This document shows, piece by piece, positions 10,041 through 22,252 of a DNA stretch of 64,000 nt. Both the position numbers and the translations under genes were made by a program. Positions within the stretch are counted from its first letter, which is position 1. Each line of letters begins with the position of its first letter. The DNA comes from Dolomedes plantarius (taxonomy: Eukaryota > Arthropoda > Arachnida > Araneae > Dolomedidae), in contig OU015501.1 of assembly GCA_907164885.2 (NCBI GenBank), forward strand, positions 67,307,432 through 67,371,431. The letters are read 5' to 3'. The notes below the pieces were generated by a model that ran no database searches, had not been told where the DNA came from, and saw only the letters and a program-made list of their open reading frames with translations.

Positions 10041-12288
10041 GGGCTTCGCCCCTAGCCTCGCTACGCTCGCTCCTCTGGTGAATCAAGTGAATGAATGACT
10101 CAATAGTTTTTTACAGCGATTGAGTCATTCGTTTGTTTACAGTTGAAACTCCCCCCCCCTCCCGACGAAATGGATGAATGGGTGAAAAATTGGATCTTCT
10201 TTCAAAGGAAACGAATGAGATTTTTTTGAAGTATTTCTTTAAATTCAATTAAAAATCGAAATTTTAAGATAAAGACTTGAAATGAAGTTTATATGAATGA
10301 GAAAGCTTTCATCTTCCAGTTGATATAAATATTTTCTTTGTAACATAATAAGTCTGAGAGCATCGAATTTATATATCTCGAAACGCATAAATTTTTCCAA
10401 AAAAAGGGTTTTCAATTTTATTAAAAATATCAGTCTGTTTTAAATTATTTTTAAACAAATGAGGTCTTGTTTGAAGGAGAAATGTCTGTAGTCTTAGATT
10501 GTAAAAAAAAAAAAAAAATTCCACGATCCTTCTTTGGCGAGTTATCGTAATCTGAACATGAAAAAGTCAATATTTTCCCACAAAACATAAAATAAAGAAA
10601 AACTTAAAAGTCCGACGAATATGAGACATGTCTTACTTTCTTCCCCACATTGTTCTGCATCGATTGGTATCGGTCTCGACCCCATACCCCCAGAGGTTTG
10701 TTGTGTTGCGGCAATGTTGTGTTGAGTATAATTTGTGTATCAGAACATTTATTTACTATCCGGCCGTCATGTTTTGACGTGTACCAACTAGTGTATTAAT
10801 ATTCTACCTTCTTCATAAAAGTTTGAGAATATTCTGTTATTGCGTAAAAATTTTTGAGATGCGTTTAATATCACCCTTTAAAAGTGAAAACATGGAAGCA
10901 CTCTTGCAAGCACTTTCTTCGACGTTTGACCGTGTTCCAGTAACGGTGGCAGAAAAAATTTCAAGGGAGTTTGGTGAGGAGGACAGCATAGTGTTTGACG
11001 AGAATATAGTTCAAGGTTTTTTTGTTTTTTTTCTTTTTTTAATACATTGTAATAGTATATGAAGGAATGAAATGATTTTTGAATCTGAGACAATTTTTAA
11101 ACTTATAAAACAAAATTCTGCTCTAATAAATGATCTCTTGCGTTTATGCCATGTGTTAAGAAATAGCTTTGTTAAATATTTCTCTTAAATTGAATCACTG
11201 ATGATGAGAAAGTAAGTTTACAACATAATTGGTGTGCGCGTGGGTTGAAGGTCCATTTTTGTTACACTTGACTTCCTCTGTTAAAATCATGAACTAGCTT
11301 AAAGAAATCTCGTTTATTCATATTTATTGATATAAGAAGAAAGAAATTGTCTTTCAGTTAAATGCGTCCTAGTCTGTCATTGTAACTCTGTTTGGCGAGA
11401 AATGTTATATCACTTGAAATCAGTGGCGGTCAGTAGTATGTTATTACTTGATAAAAGTGAATAGAATTCGAGCTGTGAATGGAGCATTTTCTGCGAACTT
11501 CGATAGATAGCTTTTAACCTCATAAAGGTATTCGCTTTAAGTTTCCTACCATCAGACTATCAATCATACTGATAACAAACCTCATTGTCTATGCGCGTAT
11601 GTATGAGTTAGACATTGATCAGAAAACCAGACACCTCATTATAAACGCTACGTTTGTGTGCTTCGATAATGTTGAGTACCGAATTCATGCAGACCGTAAA
11701 CCTCGAAGCAAAAACTGTTTAGTCTGGAGAGAGCTTTTTTTCACGTATGACGTGACATAAGACCACTTGAGTCATCAATTTTTTTACCGAATGTAACAGT
11801 GGTAATCGTAGTGCACAACGATTTGTAAATTTATTTAATAAATGTTTATCAGTAAAAGTTGCTTTTTAACAGCTAAGTAATGTGACCGTAAATGTCTAGC
11901 CTAAACTGAGTTTTTCACTAAGTTTCATCAGCAGATGACGATTGACGATTGTACTGTGAAAGAGAAAATGACAAAGTCACCGAAGATATGTGACTGAAAT
12001 GTATGATTCGGTTACTGATGGTGAATAGGTGTGAGATTCTACATTAACATATATATTTGAAACGTAAAGCGGACGTACAAATAACTGTCTATTGGCTTCA
12101 GTTCGAGCTCTTGCATCGAAGCTTTAAACTCAGTAACTTAAATACAAAGGAACCTAATACTGTTGGTGTGATCATACTGAGCATCGACCGACTGGAAAAG
12201 GTGCTATGAGCCCACGAGTTTTAAGTTAGAAATCTTTGGATATGAGCATAAAACACGTTTACCATAGAGTTGCTGAACGTTAGCAGCA
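10041..12288. other. Unassigned region left of the hAT MITE
   Basis: A GC-rich hairpin-capable sequence at 10037-10075 is followed by AT-rich DNA. A 10823-11062 reading frame has a plausible 41-codon stretch (MEALLQALSS..) before low-complexity sequence, but the only donor-like site (CAAG/GTTTTTTT) is poor. No homology is recognised. The remainder shows no features. Confidence 0.45.
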
Positions 12289-12296
12289 GCTCTGTG

Positions 12297-12481
12297 CAGT
12301 GGCGTAGCGAGAGGGGGGCAAGGGGGTATATCAAGCCCCGGGCGCCACTCGCAGAGGGGCGCCAAATGGTCCTTTTCACAAATTCAATATACGTATAATA
12401 TTACTATATGTTTTTCGGGGGGGGGGGGGGCGCCAAAAAGTTATCGTGCTCCGGGCGCCAGTTATGCTCGCTACGTCACTG
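12297..12481. mobile_element. 185-bp hAT MITE with perfect 8-bp target duplication
   Basis: The ends CAGTGGCGTAGCGAG and, inverted, CAGTGACGTAGCGAG are flanked on both sides by GCTCTGTG (12289-12296 and 12482-12489). The interior is GC-rich with two GGGCGCC-containing arms and a G run (12418-12430). An exact 8-bp duplication indicates hAT-driven insertion. No coding capacity. Confidence 0.93.
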
Positions 12482-12629
12482 GCTCTGTGTAATATATATT
12501 AAAGAATGTATAATTCCTTTTAACAATGTCAGAACATGGTAGACTTTTCCTTTTATTTCCGAAAATTAACGACTCTATTAAAAAAACAGAGTTTATAGTG
12601 GTATGATTCTTAAACGAAGGTTGTAAGTG

Positions 12630-13452
12630 CAGGTAACCCTCCTATAACACGATAGATAGGTTCCTAGAAAATGCGTGTTATATGAGACCCAGAGACAGTT
12701 CAAAAAAGGGGGTTACGTTCTGAAAACATTAAAAACAAACTTTTTTTTAAAAATTCCATATAAGCAACTTAATTTTTGTTAAAAATATAAATATGTATAA
12801 AACAAAGCGAAAAGAAACAAAAAAAATATTTTCATTTAATGCGACCTCAATTTAATAAATTTCTTCATCACTACTCAGTACAATCAAACGAGAACGTTTT
12901 TTCGATTGAACGATATCACCTTCACTTTCAGAACCTTTTTCTTCATTTAGATTTTTTGCACATTCTATCCTCTTTAAAAAATCTGTAATTTTGGTTTATT
13001 TGCTGGTTCTTACAAGGTCATTGTAGATTTACGGTATGGAGATAGACAATTTTGCAGCTCCCTTTTGAATTTTCGGCCTCTTTCAGCGTAAGGGTCTGCA
13101 TTCAGGAAAAATTATTCAAGATTTTCAGCTAAGCTTAGGCCTTCTAATTTTATAGAGTTATAAATGAATAAATTATAATTTGTTTATACATTTTCATGTA
13201 AAGCCACTATAGGTCATTATTCCTTCCCGTCATTATTTTAAGGTAATTTAGTTTTTAACAAAAGTTAACAATTAGTGTTAAACAAAAAGCATGTTATCTA
13301 GTGCTATAGAAGTACAGTGTTGTACAAAGGATTTCGCAATTTTTTTATCGTGTTAGAGCGAAACCGTGTTACAGGTTGCAGTGTTTATACGAGGGTTCCC
13401 GCAATTTATCTTATCGTGTTAGAGCGAAACAGTGCTGTACGAGGGCTACCTG
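12630..13452 (-). mobile_element. Nonautonomous Tigger/pogo element, copy A (823 bp)
   Basis: The terminal repeats are CAGGTAACCCTCCTATAACAC and the inverted CAGGTAGCCCTCGTACAGCAC. Subterminal TATCGTGTTAGAGCGAAAC motifs are repeated near the right end. The interior retains, on the minus strand, the end of a transposase (TKITDFLKRIECAKN to a stop, about 12855-13005). A second copy of almost identical length lies inverted at 52138-52964. A TA follows the right end; the left TA has mutated. Confidence 0.88.
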
Positions 13453-14131
13453 TATAGCAGATTCTAAAATTCCCTCTAGTGTACTTTCCACCCCTCTCAG
13501 TTGACGCAGGCGTTCTTGGCAGTGAGCCAAATTGCTTTTATTTTCCGTGAGAGGACTGTGATTAGATTAGAATTTTCGTAGCTATAGTAACCCATCCCTT
13601 GTATATATGTCTGTTGCAACCCTCCGAAGATGTGGCTCTTCAACTAAAATTTTTGCCCAGATTATTTCTCTATCCTCCCCTTCTTCAAATGTCACCTGAT
13701 TAAATCCATTCTCTTGTCATTATGTTGTTGTTTTCAATGAAATGTAATCTTAAAGAGCTCTAATTAATGTTTTTTATTGTAATGCTGTCCTACTGTCACC
13801 ATGATTCAATTCTGATAAATGAGATGAAATCTTTTATTTATTTATTTATTTATTTATACTGTGTATTAGAAAGTATCTATTTGGTTTGGATATCTTAACT
13901 AAACATTATTAAGAAAATTTATAGAATAAGGAGGAACTAAGTTTTCCCCAATAGTTTAGTTCAATGAAATGTAGAATGTACAGAAGTGTTATTTATAACT
14001 TTTTTCTAAGGTGTGGATGCTCCATTTTTGTTTAAAATATTTCCCCTTTTCCGCAAAGCCCAATCATTTTAATTTCTCATTTTCTTTACACATACGTATT
14101 ATCAAATTTTAATTTAGTTAATTTTTCATAG
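13453..14131. other. AT-rich sequence upstream of the first recognised exon
   Basis: The stretch contains an (ATTT)n microsatellite at 13831-13858. It ends in a polypyrimidine-rich acceptor (TTTTTCATAG) for the exon at 14132. It is presumed to be intron of the host gene; the preceding exon was not found. Confidence 0.55.
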
Positions 14132-14261
14132 GTACAAAGTGTTTTCATGATTATCCTGGCCGTCTTCGACATTTATTGTTTGGCTGAAGCACAACCGGGA
14201 TCTATTCACTATCGGTATTTCGGCATAAGTTTCCTGTTTGTGTACAGTGGGAATGCCCATG
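14132..14261 (+). CDS. Host gene, first recognised coding exon: four-pass membrane protein, pasiflora-like
   Basis: Exon bounded by acceptor TTCATAG and donor GTGAGT, phase 0 in and phase 1 out. It encodes 43 codons including VFMIILAVFDIYCLAEAQPG, the end of a first membrane segment, followed by a loop with SIHYRYFGISFLFVYSGNAH. Joined to the five downstream exons it gives about 208 residues with four hydrophobic segments and a cytoplasmic LEDMAKLKMSTMSSLNQS tail. This pattern resembles the arthropod pasiflora family, four-pass proteins of insect septate junctions. The family call rests on remembered similarity. The N-terminal residues are missing, so upstream exon(s) must exist. The following intron is 14.8 kb and packed with transposons. 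Confidence 0.85.
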
Positions 14262-15060
14262 GTGAGTAATTATTTTAGAATTGTAATGATAGTGTTAGAT
14301 TAGATTAAAGTTCAAAAAACTATTAATAGATTATTTTGGTCCATAACATACATGTATTTATCGTTCAATGCTTCTTTCTAAAAAAGTTTTGTTTGAAGAG
14401 GGCGAAAGAAAATGGAATGAATAATAATTGAAGAAGGGGCAATTATATACTATTCGTTTTAAGTAATTATTAGGAGAAAAACCAGGGAGAATATTCAGGC
14501 ATAAATATCCAAGTACAGTTTAGACCTTCAATGAAAATTTGAAATACATTATTCATTTTTGGGATATACTCGTTTATTTTCACTTATTTGGTAAGTTAAA
14601 AAATCGCCGTATCTTCTGTTAAACTGGCACTAGTCTTGCAGATGTGATTGAATACGTGTGCATTGTTTATTATGGTTTGTTGGTTATGTGTAGCGACTTC
14701 ATCTCCTGTTGCAAGGTGGTTTATTTCAAGGTACATGTGTTCAGTAATTAAAATTTAAAGTTAAGAAAAATTTTTAAAAAGGAATTAATATATTGAAAAT
14801 TTTAAAAGAGAAAAAATAATCAAAAATTTTAACAAGTAAATGAAAAAAGAAGATAAAAATAAAAATTTAATGAATAAAAAAAATTTAAAAAAATAAGAAT
14901 AATGCTATAATATGAGAAAAATAATTTATCAAGATATTAAAATTTAAAGATAGAGAATAGGCCTTTAGCAGAATACAAGGATTTTAAGAATTATAAAACG
15001 CTCTCAAGAAAGAAATGATTTTAATCAAAAACAAAAAATTTCGTATTAAGATAATTGTAA
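14262..15060. other. Start of intron 1, AT-rich
   Basis: After the donor the sequence is plain AT-rich intron. No repeat family is recognised before the LINE remnant. Confidence 0.6.
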
Positions 15061-15254
15061 AGTTCCGTGCGGAAGCTAAAAATAGCGAGAGGGGAGATTT
15101 GGAATTATTAAGTTAATTACAGTAAGCAAGAAGAATAAAATTTCACGATAGGAGAATTACTGTTAGCTCCTAAAAAAGCACGCCCTCGGGCGTTTACGGT
15201 TAGCACGATGGGAATAATCGTAGTCGGGGAACTCAGCAATTATCTCATTACGAA

Positions 15255-16175
15255 GATTTTAAATTTCATCGTAGAATTTTTTTGACATTTTATGAGCCTG
15301 CTGCGAGAAAGCCAAAATGCCGAAGTCTCTTATGGTTTTGTTAGAGAGGTAGCGGGATGCTCGACGAATAAGTCTAAGAGTTTTGTTTTGGACAGATTCC
15401 AGTTTATCAATATGGTACTGTAACGGTAGCAGAGAACTGTAACGACTCCCGTACAATAGCGAATTTTTTGTGCAGGGAAATTCCGGGACGACCAACCAAC
15501 GCGCGGTTTGTGCATGTGCACATAATTGATTTGGACGGCTGCAGACAGACAGTCCGCTGACGAAATAATGGCCGGAAGTGCTACCGACAGCTCATAGAAC
15601 AATTTGTCGGCTACGAAAAGGAAGTTGCCGACCGCAGGTGCCTAGTCGTCTGGGAACGTAACTGAATAAAGAAAGGCGGAGTTTTCCAGACCTTTAAAGA
15701 ACGTTCAGCGAAATTATATAAGGTATCCGAACGCGAGTTAAAAAAAAGTCAGTGATTCAGAGACGAAGTTAGAGTGACGCTGAAGCTGGAGACAAGGAGA
15801 TATTGCCGGGCCTAGACAGACTTGAATGAGCGCAGCGACAGCTCAAGTCTGACCTTCCTCGTCGATGCCGTGAACCCACGAATTTAATTTTTTTATTGTA
15901 AATACCCTGTATTTAGTCGAGAAATGCAATTAAAGCATTTAATACAAAAAGGCTGGCAGTTTTTTATTTAAGGCAAAGCCCTTACAGAACCACACAGGTA
16001 CAGCATAAAGTGTAATGGGCTGTACAATCAGTTTCAAAAGAATAACTTTATTTTTCATCGAGAGATGGCGGCCGTAAATTAAGCTACGGAATTGTAGAAT
16101 GACAGCATTGCATTTCTTGACGCTATTAGTGACGTGGGTATTCCAAGTAAGTTTGCGGTCCGTAAATTACATAGA
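15255..16175 (-). pseudogene. Jockey-like LINE reverse transcriptase C-terminal fragment, split by a solo LTR
   Basis: On the minus strand the right part reads DRKLTWNTHVTNSVKKCNAV and then LLKLIVQPITLYAVPVW, the region after the Jockey reverse transcriptase core. After the LTR insertion the left part continues YHIDKLESVQNKTLRLIRRA and SRYLSNKTIRDFGILAF to a stop at 15259. The two parts rejoin with a one-base frameshift when the LTR and one GAAC copy are left out. The element is 5'-truncated and dead. Confidence 0.82.
15438..15986 (+). mobile_element. Solo LTR (549 bp) with GAAC target duplication
   Basis: The element begins TGTAACGACTCCC and ends GCCCTTACA, giving TGTAA/TTACA terminal inverted repeats. 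It is flanked by GAAC at 15434-15437 and 15987-15990. A TATA-like box (TTATATAAGG near 15714) suggests plus orientation. It interrupts LINE coding sequence exactly. A 4-bp duplication fits Ty3/gypsy or related integrases. No internal retrotransposon genes remain, as expected after LTR-LTR recombination. Confidence 0.85.
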
Positions 16176-16333
16176 CTCGGCATTTGTACTTGTCGGGTGT
16201 ACATGCTTATTATGTGTGTTTTATATGTAGTTCTCCGGAATTATTGGCCTAAATCGGGAAAATAGATCTCGAAAAACTTGCTTCTTGAATCTCAAATTTA
16301 TCATAAAACTTTATTTTCCTGGTTTTGTGAATA

Positions 16334-18425
16334 ACACAGGCCTGCGAAATTGAAAGTTTTTGAAAAATACAAGAGAAGTTTTCACTGAGTTTTATGTTAT
16401 TTGGTGTGCTGATTTCGAAAATGACCTCCATTTTTTCCCATCACGTCAGGATTTTTTGTAAAATTGATATCGATATTTTTGCTAAAATCCTATTTGAAAA
16501 GGAATTTTCTCAACAATTTTGCATGTACTATCTAGTAACAGTGGTTTTTATTCATTTAAATCTATGTAAAATAACAGATTCTTGGTGAGGCAAATTGATT
16601 TTTCAGCAATCGATTATTTTTTATAGGTTTAAATGCATGAAAACCACTGTTGTCAGATTGCACGAGCCTCCTCTGATCGAGAGAAAAACAAAAAGTTCCC
16701 TTGAGTTTAAACTTTTTGCATCAAATTATGGTGCAGTTTCTAGAAGAAAATCACCAACATACTATTTTAATTTGTTTTTAATAAGGTAATTTACATAAAA
16801 TAGGCGATTGACCGAGAGGAGAAAATATTTTGTATGTGTACATGAAAGTTTGAAACAAATTTTAATCTGAGCAAAAAACAAAACAAAACAAAACAAAAGT
16901 TTATATTTAAGTACGTACTCTTTTTTCTTTTGAAACTTCTTTTTGACGTTCTTCTTTTATGTTCAGTCTCAGGTCTATCTCGTGTTAACATCCAACAGTA
17001 GTCGGCGAGCATGATCTTGTTCCATCTTCCTTGATATTTGCGCTCCATATCTTTGATGTCTTGATGGAACATTTCACCCTGTTCTTCTCTGACTGATCCT
17101 AAATTTTCGGGGGAAAAGTCCCCATGTGAGTAAAGGAAATGTATTTTGAGACTCATGGAGCAACCCAACGCTTGAAATTTGTCCAGCATATTCATAACAA
17201 CTTCTTCATAATCAGGATCCTTGTAATTACCCAGAAATTTTCCAGGTTCAAGATTTTGTCTTTTCGGCCATTCGCCTTGTTAACCAAGAAGCATGGAGAT
17301 AACTTTCAAATCACCGCAAATGGTCCAACCGTGGTGGGAATATTTTATTTTGTTTAGGACAAGAGCCAGGTTTCCATAGCGTTCTTTTAAATTCACCTAG
17401 TGTCCAACTGGTACAGAGGCATATTGGCTTCCGTGATGAAGAAGGAAAGCTTTAAGGTTCCTTTTCAATGAATCTATAAACAGCCTCCATTCATCTTTAT
17501 CTTAGGTGATATTAAATTTGCTCGTGAATCCGGGAACATCAGCACAATAGACCAGGTACTCCTCTTCCTCAAAGTACTAAACAAATTCTTTTTCTCGATT
17601 CCTGTACCAAAAAAAAGTTTCCTTTGGCCAATAAGTTTTTTCTTTCGATCTGGAGCCCAACAATACAGCTGCCTCTTTCGAAAGGCGCAGATCATTAAGT
17701 TCAACCCAGTCAGATCATTTAAGTTCAACCTGAGAGAAACGTAAATGGCCTCCCAAGTTTCCCTCTGGTCCTCGCCTCCAGAGGGCTTATATTCGCTAGC
17801 GGAGCTTTGAACTTCTGGATGTTCCGAGTCTGAAGACTCTAAATAAATGACTGGCTATTCAGTTGGAGGCAAAGGCACTGGCACATCAGGTCCATGAGGA
17901 ACGGGGCGGAGCGTATGGCCGATGGAATGTTATCAGGATAAGAGATTAGCTTATGATTTTTGCGGTTATACCCACGGACATGGCAGGAACAAAAGTAACA
18001 ATCATCAGAGTGGTTTTTTGGCTCCCTCCATGTCATAGGAATTCCAAATCGTATAGCAGTCTTCTTTCCTTTGAGCATAAGCGTAGATCATTGAGACACT
18101 CCACACAAACTTTATGAGGAACCCACGATTTATCCTAATCTCTGAGTTTCATGCGCAAATACGCAAGATAAAGTTGTCTTACATAATCTGTAATGCTAGG
18201 GGAGGTGTCACAGAGGGGTATTCTGTGGGTTTCACCACGGTAGAGTGATGGTCAGGCAGGGAGGGAAGAAATTCAACGCCGAAAAAAGATTTATGGTAAA
18301 TGTTCATAAAAATCAAAGTAAAATTGAATTTTTCAAGAAAACGTGATGTGATAGAAATTTTTCATTATTTTTTTTTAAATCAGCATAAAAAAATACATAA
18401 AGTTCAGCTGTCAGTTCCCTTGTAA
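16334..18425 (-). mobile_element. Unclassified 2.1-kb TIR element, copy A
   Basis: The left end AACACAGGCCTGCGAAAT equals the inverted right end of copy B at 48850. The sequence matches copy B almost throughout in opposite orientation. The far end stops about 20 bp short of the terminal repeat (near GTTCAGCTGTCAGTTCCCTT), so copy A is clipped. It encodes a broken member of an arthropod multicopy protein family and has an interior foldback at 16529-16665. Confidence 0.85.
16900..18186 (-). pseudogene. Broken multicopy arthropod protein gene with DCYFC and FHQDI motifs, copy A
   Basis: Read right to left on the minus strand: a cysteine-containing N-terminal region near 18180-18080, then KGKKTAIRFGIPMTWREPKN and DDCYFCSCHVRGYNRKN (a likely zinc site), then PDNIPSAIR. 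After several frame changes come YLVYCADVPGFTSKFN, then KIHFLYSHGDFSPENLGSV, EEQGEMFHQDIKDMERKYQG and KIMLADYCWMLTRDRPETE. I recognise this motif order from an uncharacterised protein family common in arthropod genomes. I know of no established function and assign none. At least four frame breaks are present. Confidence 0.75.
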
Positions 18426-19417
18426 TGTTAAAACTTAAGATAATTATTTTTCAAGAGTTAGAGTACAGTTGGAGAAGACTGGTTATAAGCTAATAGTGCA
18501 TGATTTTTTTAATTTTCAAGAATTAATCAGTTAAATTCTGAGACTAGTTTCTGAGGGTTCTATTTCTCATTCTCGGGTAGAAGCATTTCTGTAAAACCAG
18601 TGGATCGTGTGTAAATCACATGAAATTTCCAACTGAACTATCTAGGTCTTGTTGAAGTGTTTCAACGAATGAAAATCTTTTTGTCAAAAGGCAGTTGATC
18701 TTTTCAGGATATAAACCAGACGACATGCATTTTTGTGCTATCTAGTTCCAAGTTTTTAAATGAAACTCTGATGAACGTAAGAGTCTAAAATCTGACTTTT
18801 GACACGAATATTCGGAACTAGAAAAATTCGTGACAACAGCAGGTGTTTGAAGCATGTTTTCTTGGTTGGTGAAGGTGAGTCACGATTTTTTATGTTACTT
18901 AAGTATATATTGAAATCACGCCGAGTATTTGTGATACCGCTTCACTGGAACAAAAATAGCAATCTATTTCTATACCTTCGAAATTAAAATACATTTAGGC
19001 GAGGGGTAAAACTTAGTTTATCCTTTTAAATCTTAGTTTATCCTTTTAAATCTTTTTAGTGGTTGTGTTACTATCCATTAGAATGTTAACATAAACGTAG
19101 TGTTTGGAATTTCTGCCTGTATTATGTCGTTTAAATTCTCAGTTTTTGTAGTTTTCGGAAGCACATTTTAACGGAGATGAAGCATTTACCATCCATCACT
19201 CGAACCTATTTTAGTTAGGCAAGCACTCGCCTGGTAGCAAAAACACTCCGAACTGAGAACTCTTCTTATTTAAGTTTTAATAGTTAAATAAATTTCACAA
19301 TTTGTCTGTAACAAACGCAATATTTTCATCAATGTAAATAAAATTTAATGAAATTAAATAGAATGAACTAAAAAGTACATTGCTTTTTAGTATCACTAGC
19401 TTCACACATGTCACCCC

Positions 19418-19420
<3 letters not shown>
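18426..19420. other. Unassigned intronic stretch
   Basis: AT-rich. A 15-bp direct repeat (TTAGTTTATCCTTTTAAATC twice, 19013-19052) is the only structure noted. Confidence 0.55.

Positions 19421-19460
<40 letters not shown>
19421..19460. repeat. (CA)n microsatellite
   Basis: About nineteen CA units. Confidence 0.95.
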
Positions 19461-19461
<1 letters not shown>

Positions 19462-20123
19462 TAAGTCCATAAGTAATGAATTTGTGAAATCTTCTGACAG
19501 TATTGTAAATTTATGTTTAAATTATACTGAACTGTATTTCGAGCTTTTCGCATATAGAGCGACACCATTAAGAAAATAGATAGTCCTCCAGAGCTTTTAA
19601 TGAACCGAAGAATCGAGGTTACTCCCAAGTTCTCAGTTATAACCTCATAATGTGGATGATAAAAAAATAAAAATAAGTGGGATGGGAGATAGTTGATTAG
19701 ATCGTTAAACAGGAAACTTATCGCAGTCATGGTGCGAAATAATTTGAAGAACTTCAGAAAGTTACTACTATTTGGGTGATAAATAAAAGAAAATCCAGCG
19801 CTGTAGAGAGAAAAAGACCGAGATCACGAGGTCATATTTTGTCAAAGACAATATGTGACCTTCTATTAGCATTAAGGAGAAAATACTGCTCTTAGAACCG
19901 AAAATGTCTGATTCTGCAATCTGTCTTCTGCCTCCTGCAGAGAAAAATGACATCGATCTACCTTAAAACCGTCTTTTCATGGCTTATACTACGTTTCAAA
20001 AGGTCCAAGTCCTTCACCTTGTGATGAACATGGGCTAAGTTACTATATGACTACGAGGGAAAGAACAGAACATTCATCCGACCTCCTGAATCTTTAAAAA
20101 AGGGGAGTTACGATGCTACCTAA
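19461..20123. other. Unassigned intronic stretch before the Harbinger fragment
   Basis: No homology is recognised. Reading frames present are short and lack codon-like structure. Confidence 0.5.
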
Positions 20124-20522
20124 GGCCCGGTGCACACTTGCTGCAAAAGTTATCGGGACGCTGCGTCATTTTCAATCGTCGTCTTATCGGCGTTCCAACT
20201 CACACTTTCACGGTGACAGACGTGAGCAGCAGTCTCTCATTTCCCACCAACCGAGGTGGATCGTACACGCGCCCAAATGTTTAAGAAAGTTGTTTTTTCA
20301 TACTTAGTACGTAAATCGTGAAAGTGAAATTAGAAAAAGGAAGTACTGGATTCATCCATACAACAGCGCGAGGTACTTGAAGGGAGCTTTTAATGTATGC
20401 TTGATGGATCTCAGGGAAGATGATGACAAGTTTTTAAATTATTTTCGAATGTCAATTCGATCCTTTGACGAATTAGCCGGTCGAATCAGCGACGCACTAC
20501 AAGGCAAGGGCGATTCCAGTCC
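20124..20522 (+). pseudogene. PIF/Harbinger transposon 5' fragment
   Basis: The segment opens with a TAA followed by GGCCCGGTGCACACTTGC, typical of PIF/Harbinger ends. Further in it encodes KYWIHPYNSARYLKGAF and LREDDDKFLNYFRMSIRSFD, matching the N-terminal region of Harbinger transposases (HARBI1-like). The catalytic domain and the right end are absent; sequence gives way to a long T/G homopolymer tract. Confidence 0.75.
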
Positions 20523-20530
20523 AGAGTTTT

Positions 20531-20532
<2 letters not shown>

Positions 20533-20576
<44 letters not shown>

Positions 20577-20587
20577 GGGGGGGGGGG
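20533..20587. repeat. Poly-T (about 43) followed by poly-G (about 12)
   Basis: A homopolymer junction of T then G. Its length is uncertain in any assembly because such tracts sequence poorly. Confidence 0.85.
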
Positions 20588-20792
20588 ACGTCGGCTCTTA
20601 GGGTTATATATATATACAGTGAATCCCCGATTTAACGTTATTCAAGGGACCATAAACAAATGACGCGATATGCGGGAAAACGTTAAATCGGGGTAAGACA
20701 AAAACAAAATACTGAGCTTAAAATAAAGACTAATATAGGTAACACACCTTTTATTTCTTCGTTTACAAAGGTTTTGACGCCAGTTTTCTAAA

Positions 20793-22252
20793 TTATGTTT
20801 TCAAGAAATCGGTTATTTTACTTTGTGTCCTGATTTTAGCGATTACATCACAAATCATATTCTTAACATATATGAGTGTTTGAAATCTTTTCTCTTGGCC
20901 TTCACTATTTGAAAGGAATGTTGCCACTGTTTTCAAAACTTGAATGGCTTCTGTCGCAGAAAGAATTCCATGTTCCTCATCCTCATATCCATCATTATCT
21001 GAACAATGCGATTCTGGGTCTATCAAATGACTTAGAGACGGAATCTCTGATGTCACGACGTTTGAATCGCAAGCTAGATAATCCTCGAGATCTATATCTG
21101 AACAAGATAACTCACCCATTTCATTTGAATCTGCATTTTCTCTTTTCTCGTATTCAAATGCATCACCTCTGCCCTCCAGTAAAACCAACTTTTGCAAAAG
21201 AACTTGAGATACATTTTGCCCCGACTATTTCCCATGCCGAAGAAATCATATGAAGAGCTTCTAGAACGTTTATCGATATTTTCCTGCGTCCAAATTCTAT
21301 ACTAAGAAGAGATTTATTTCAAAAGTTGGTTTCTGTAGTTTTCTTTGAAAAATCGTATGATCCTCAAATAACATTATTGAACTTTTCTTGTACAATTAGT
21401 AGGGGAAAATTCCATTAGCATATTTTGTAACTTTAAATGTACAACATGAGCTGTACATTGATCAACAGATAAAAGAATCTTCCGTTTCAGTAAGCGAATT
21501 TGTCTGTCTAATTCACGAAGAAAATTTTCAAAAAATTTTCTTGTCATCCACGTTTTCATATTGAGTAGGAAAGCTCATTATATTCTTGAAACATCTCGTT
21601 TATTTTAATTTTCTAGCAAATAATGCTGTTATCTTTTCACTCTCATCTGAATTCGTGCATAGCAAAACAGTCAATCGCAGTTTGGATATTTTCCCACCAT
21701 GGCTGTTTTCACCGTTTACTGGAAAAGTCTTATCAGGAAGAAGATTGTAAAACAATCCTGCCTCGTCAGCATTGAATATGTCTTTACTAGAATATTCTTG
21801 TATCAAAAGCGGCAATGTGCTCTCCATCCACTCCTGGACAGTCTCAGAACCGATTCCAGAAACTATTCGCCACAAGTAGACTTGAAGGATAAATTGTGTC
21901 TCTTTTTAAAGTGGTCTTTCAAACCATTTGAAGCTGTGTATCCTTGAATTCCCAGTTTAGAAGCAATGTCTATTGCTTTCTCTTTCAGAACAGTGCCATT
22001 TATAGGAAGGTTTGTTGCACGAACTTCGTTGAACATTGAAAGAGGAAATTTTCCAAGTCCTCAAACGGTGACACATATTTTTTTCCCTTTTTAGTCCATC
22101 TTTTCCAAATTTTGTTCCATTAAATCTGCAATTGTTTGCAAAGTTGAAAGTGGAATTCCAATTAAATTAGCAAAATCAGCTTTGCTGTCATTGTAATTTT
22201 TAGCTTTCCTGGTGATTTCCAGCAGAGAAAATTGTTTCCTTTTTGACGCCAT
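20793..22252 (-). pseudogene. Tigger/pogo transposase pseudogene
   Basis: Starts with MASKRKQFSLLEITRKAKNY, the CENP-B-type DNA-binding helix-turn-helix. Then GYTASNGLKDHFKKRHN, DIFNADEAGLFYNLLPDKTF (first Asp) and ILLSVDQCTAHV (second Asp) of the DDE domain follow. Next is a diverged SINVLEALHMISSAWEIV block, an acidic region and the terminal QSKITDFLKT. Several stops and frameshifts interrupt it. Length and motif order fit a complete ancestral gene of about 500 codons. Confidence 0.87.

Noticed and set aside
10823..11062. First coding exon of the host gene
   Set aside because: The peptide has no hydrophobic segment or cysteine-rich start like a four-pass protein, the donor is poor, and no phase match to the 14132 exon could be shown.
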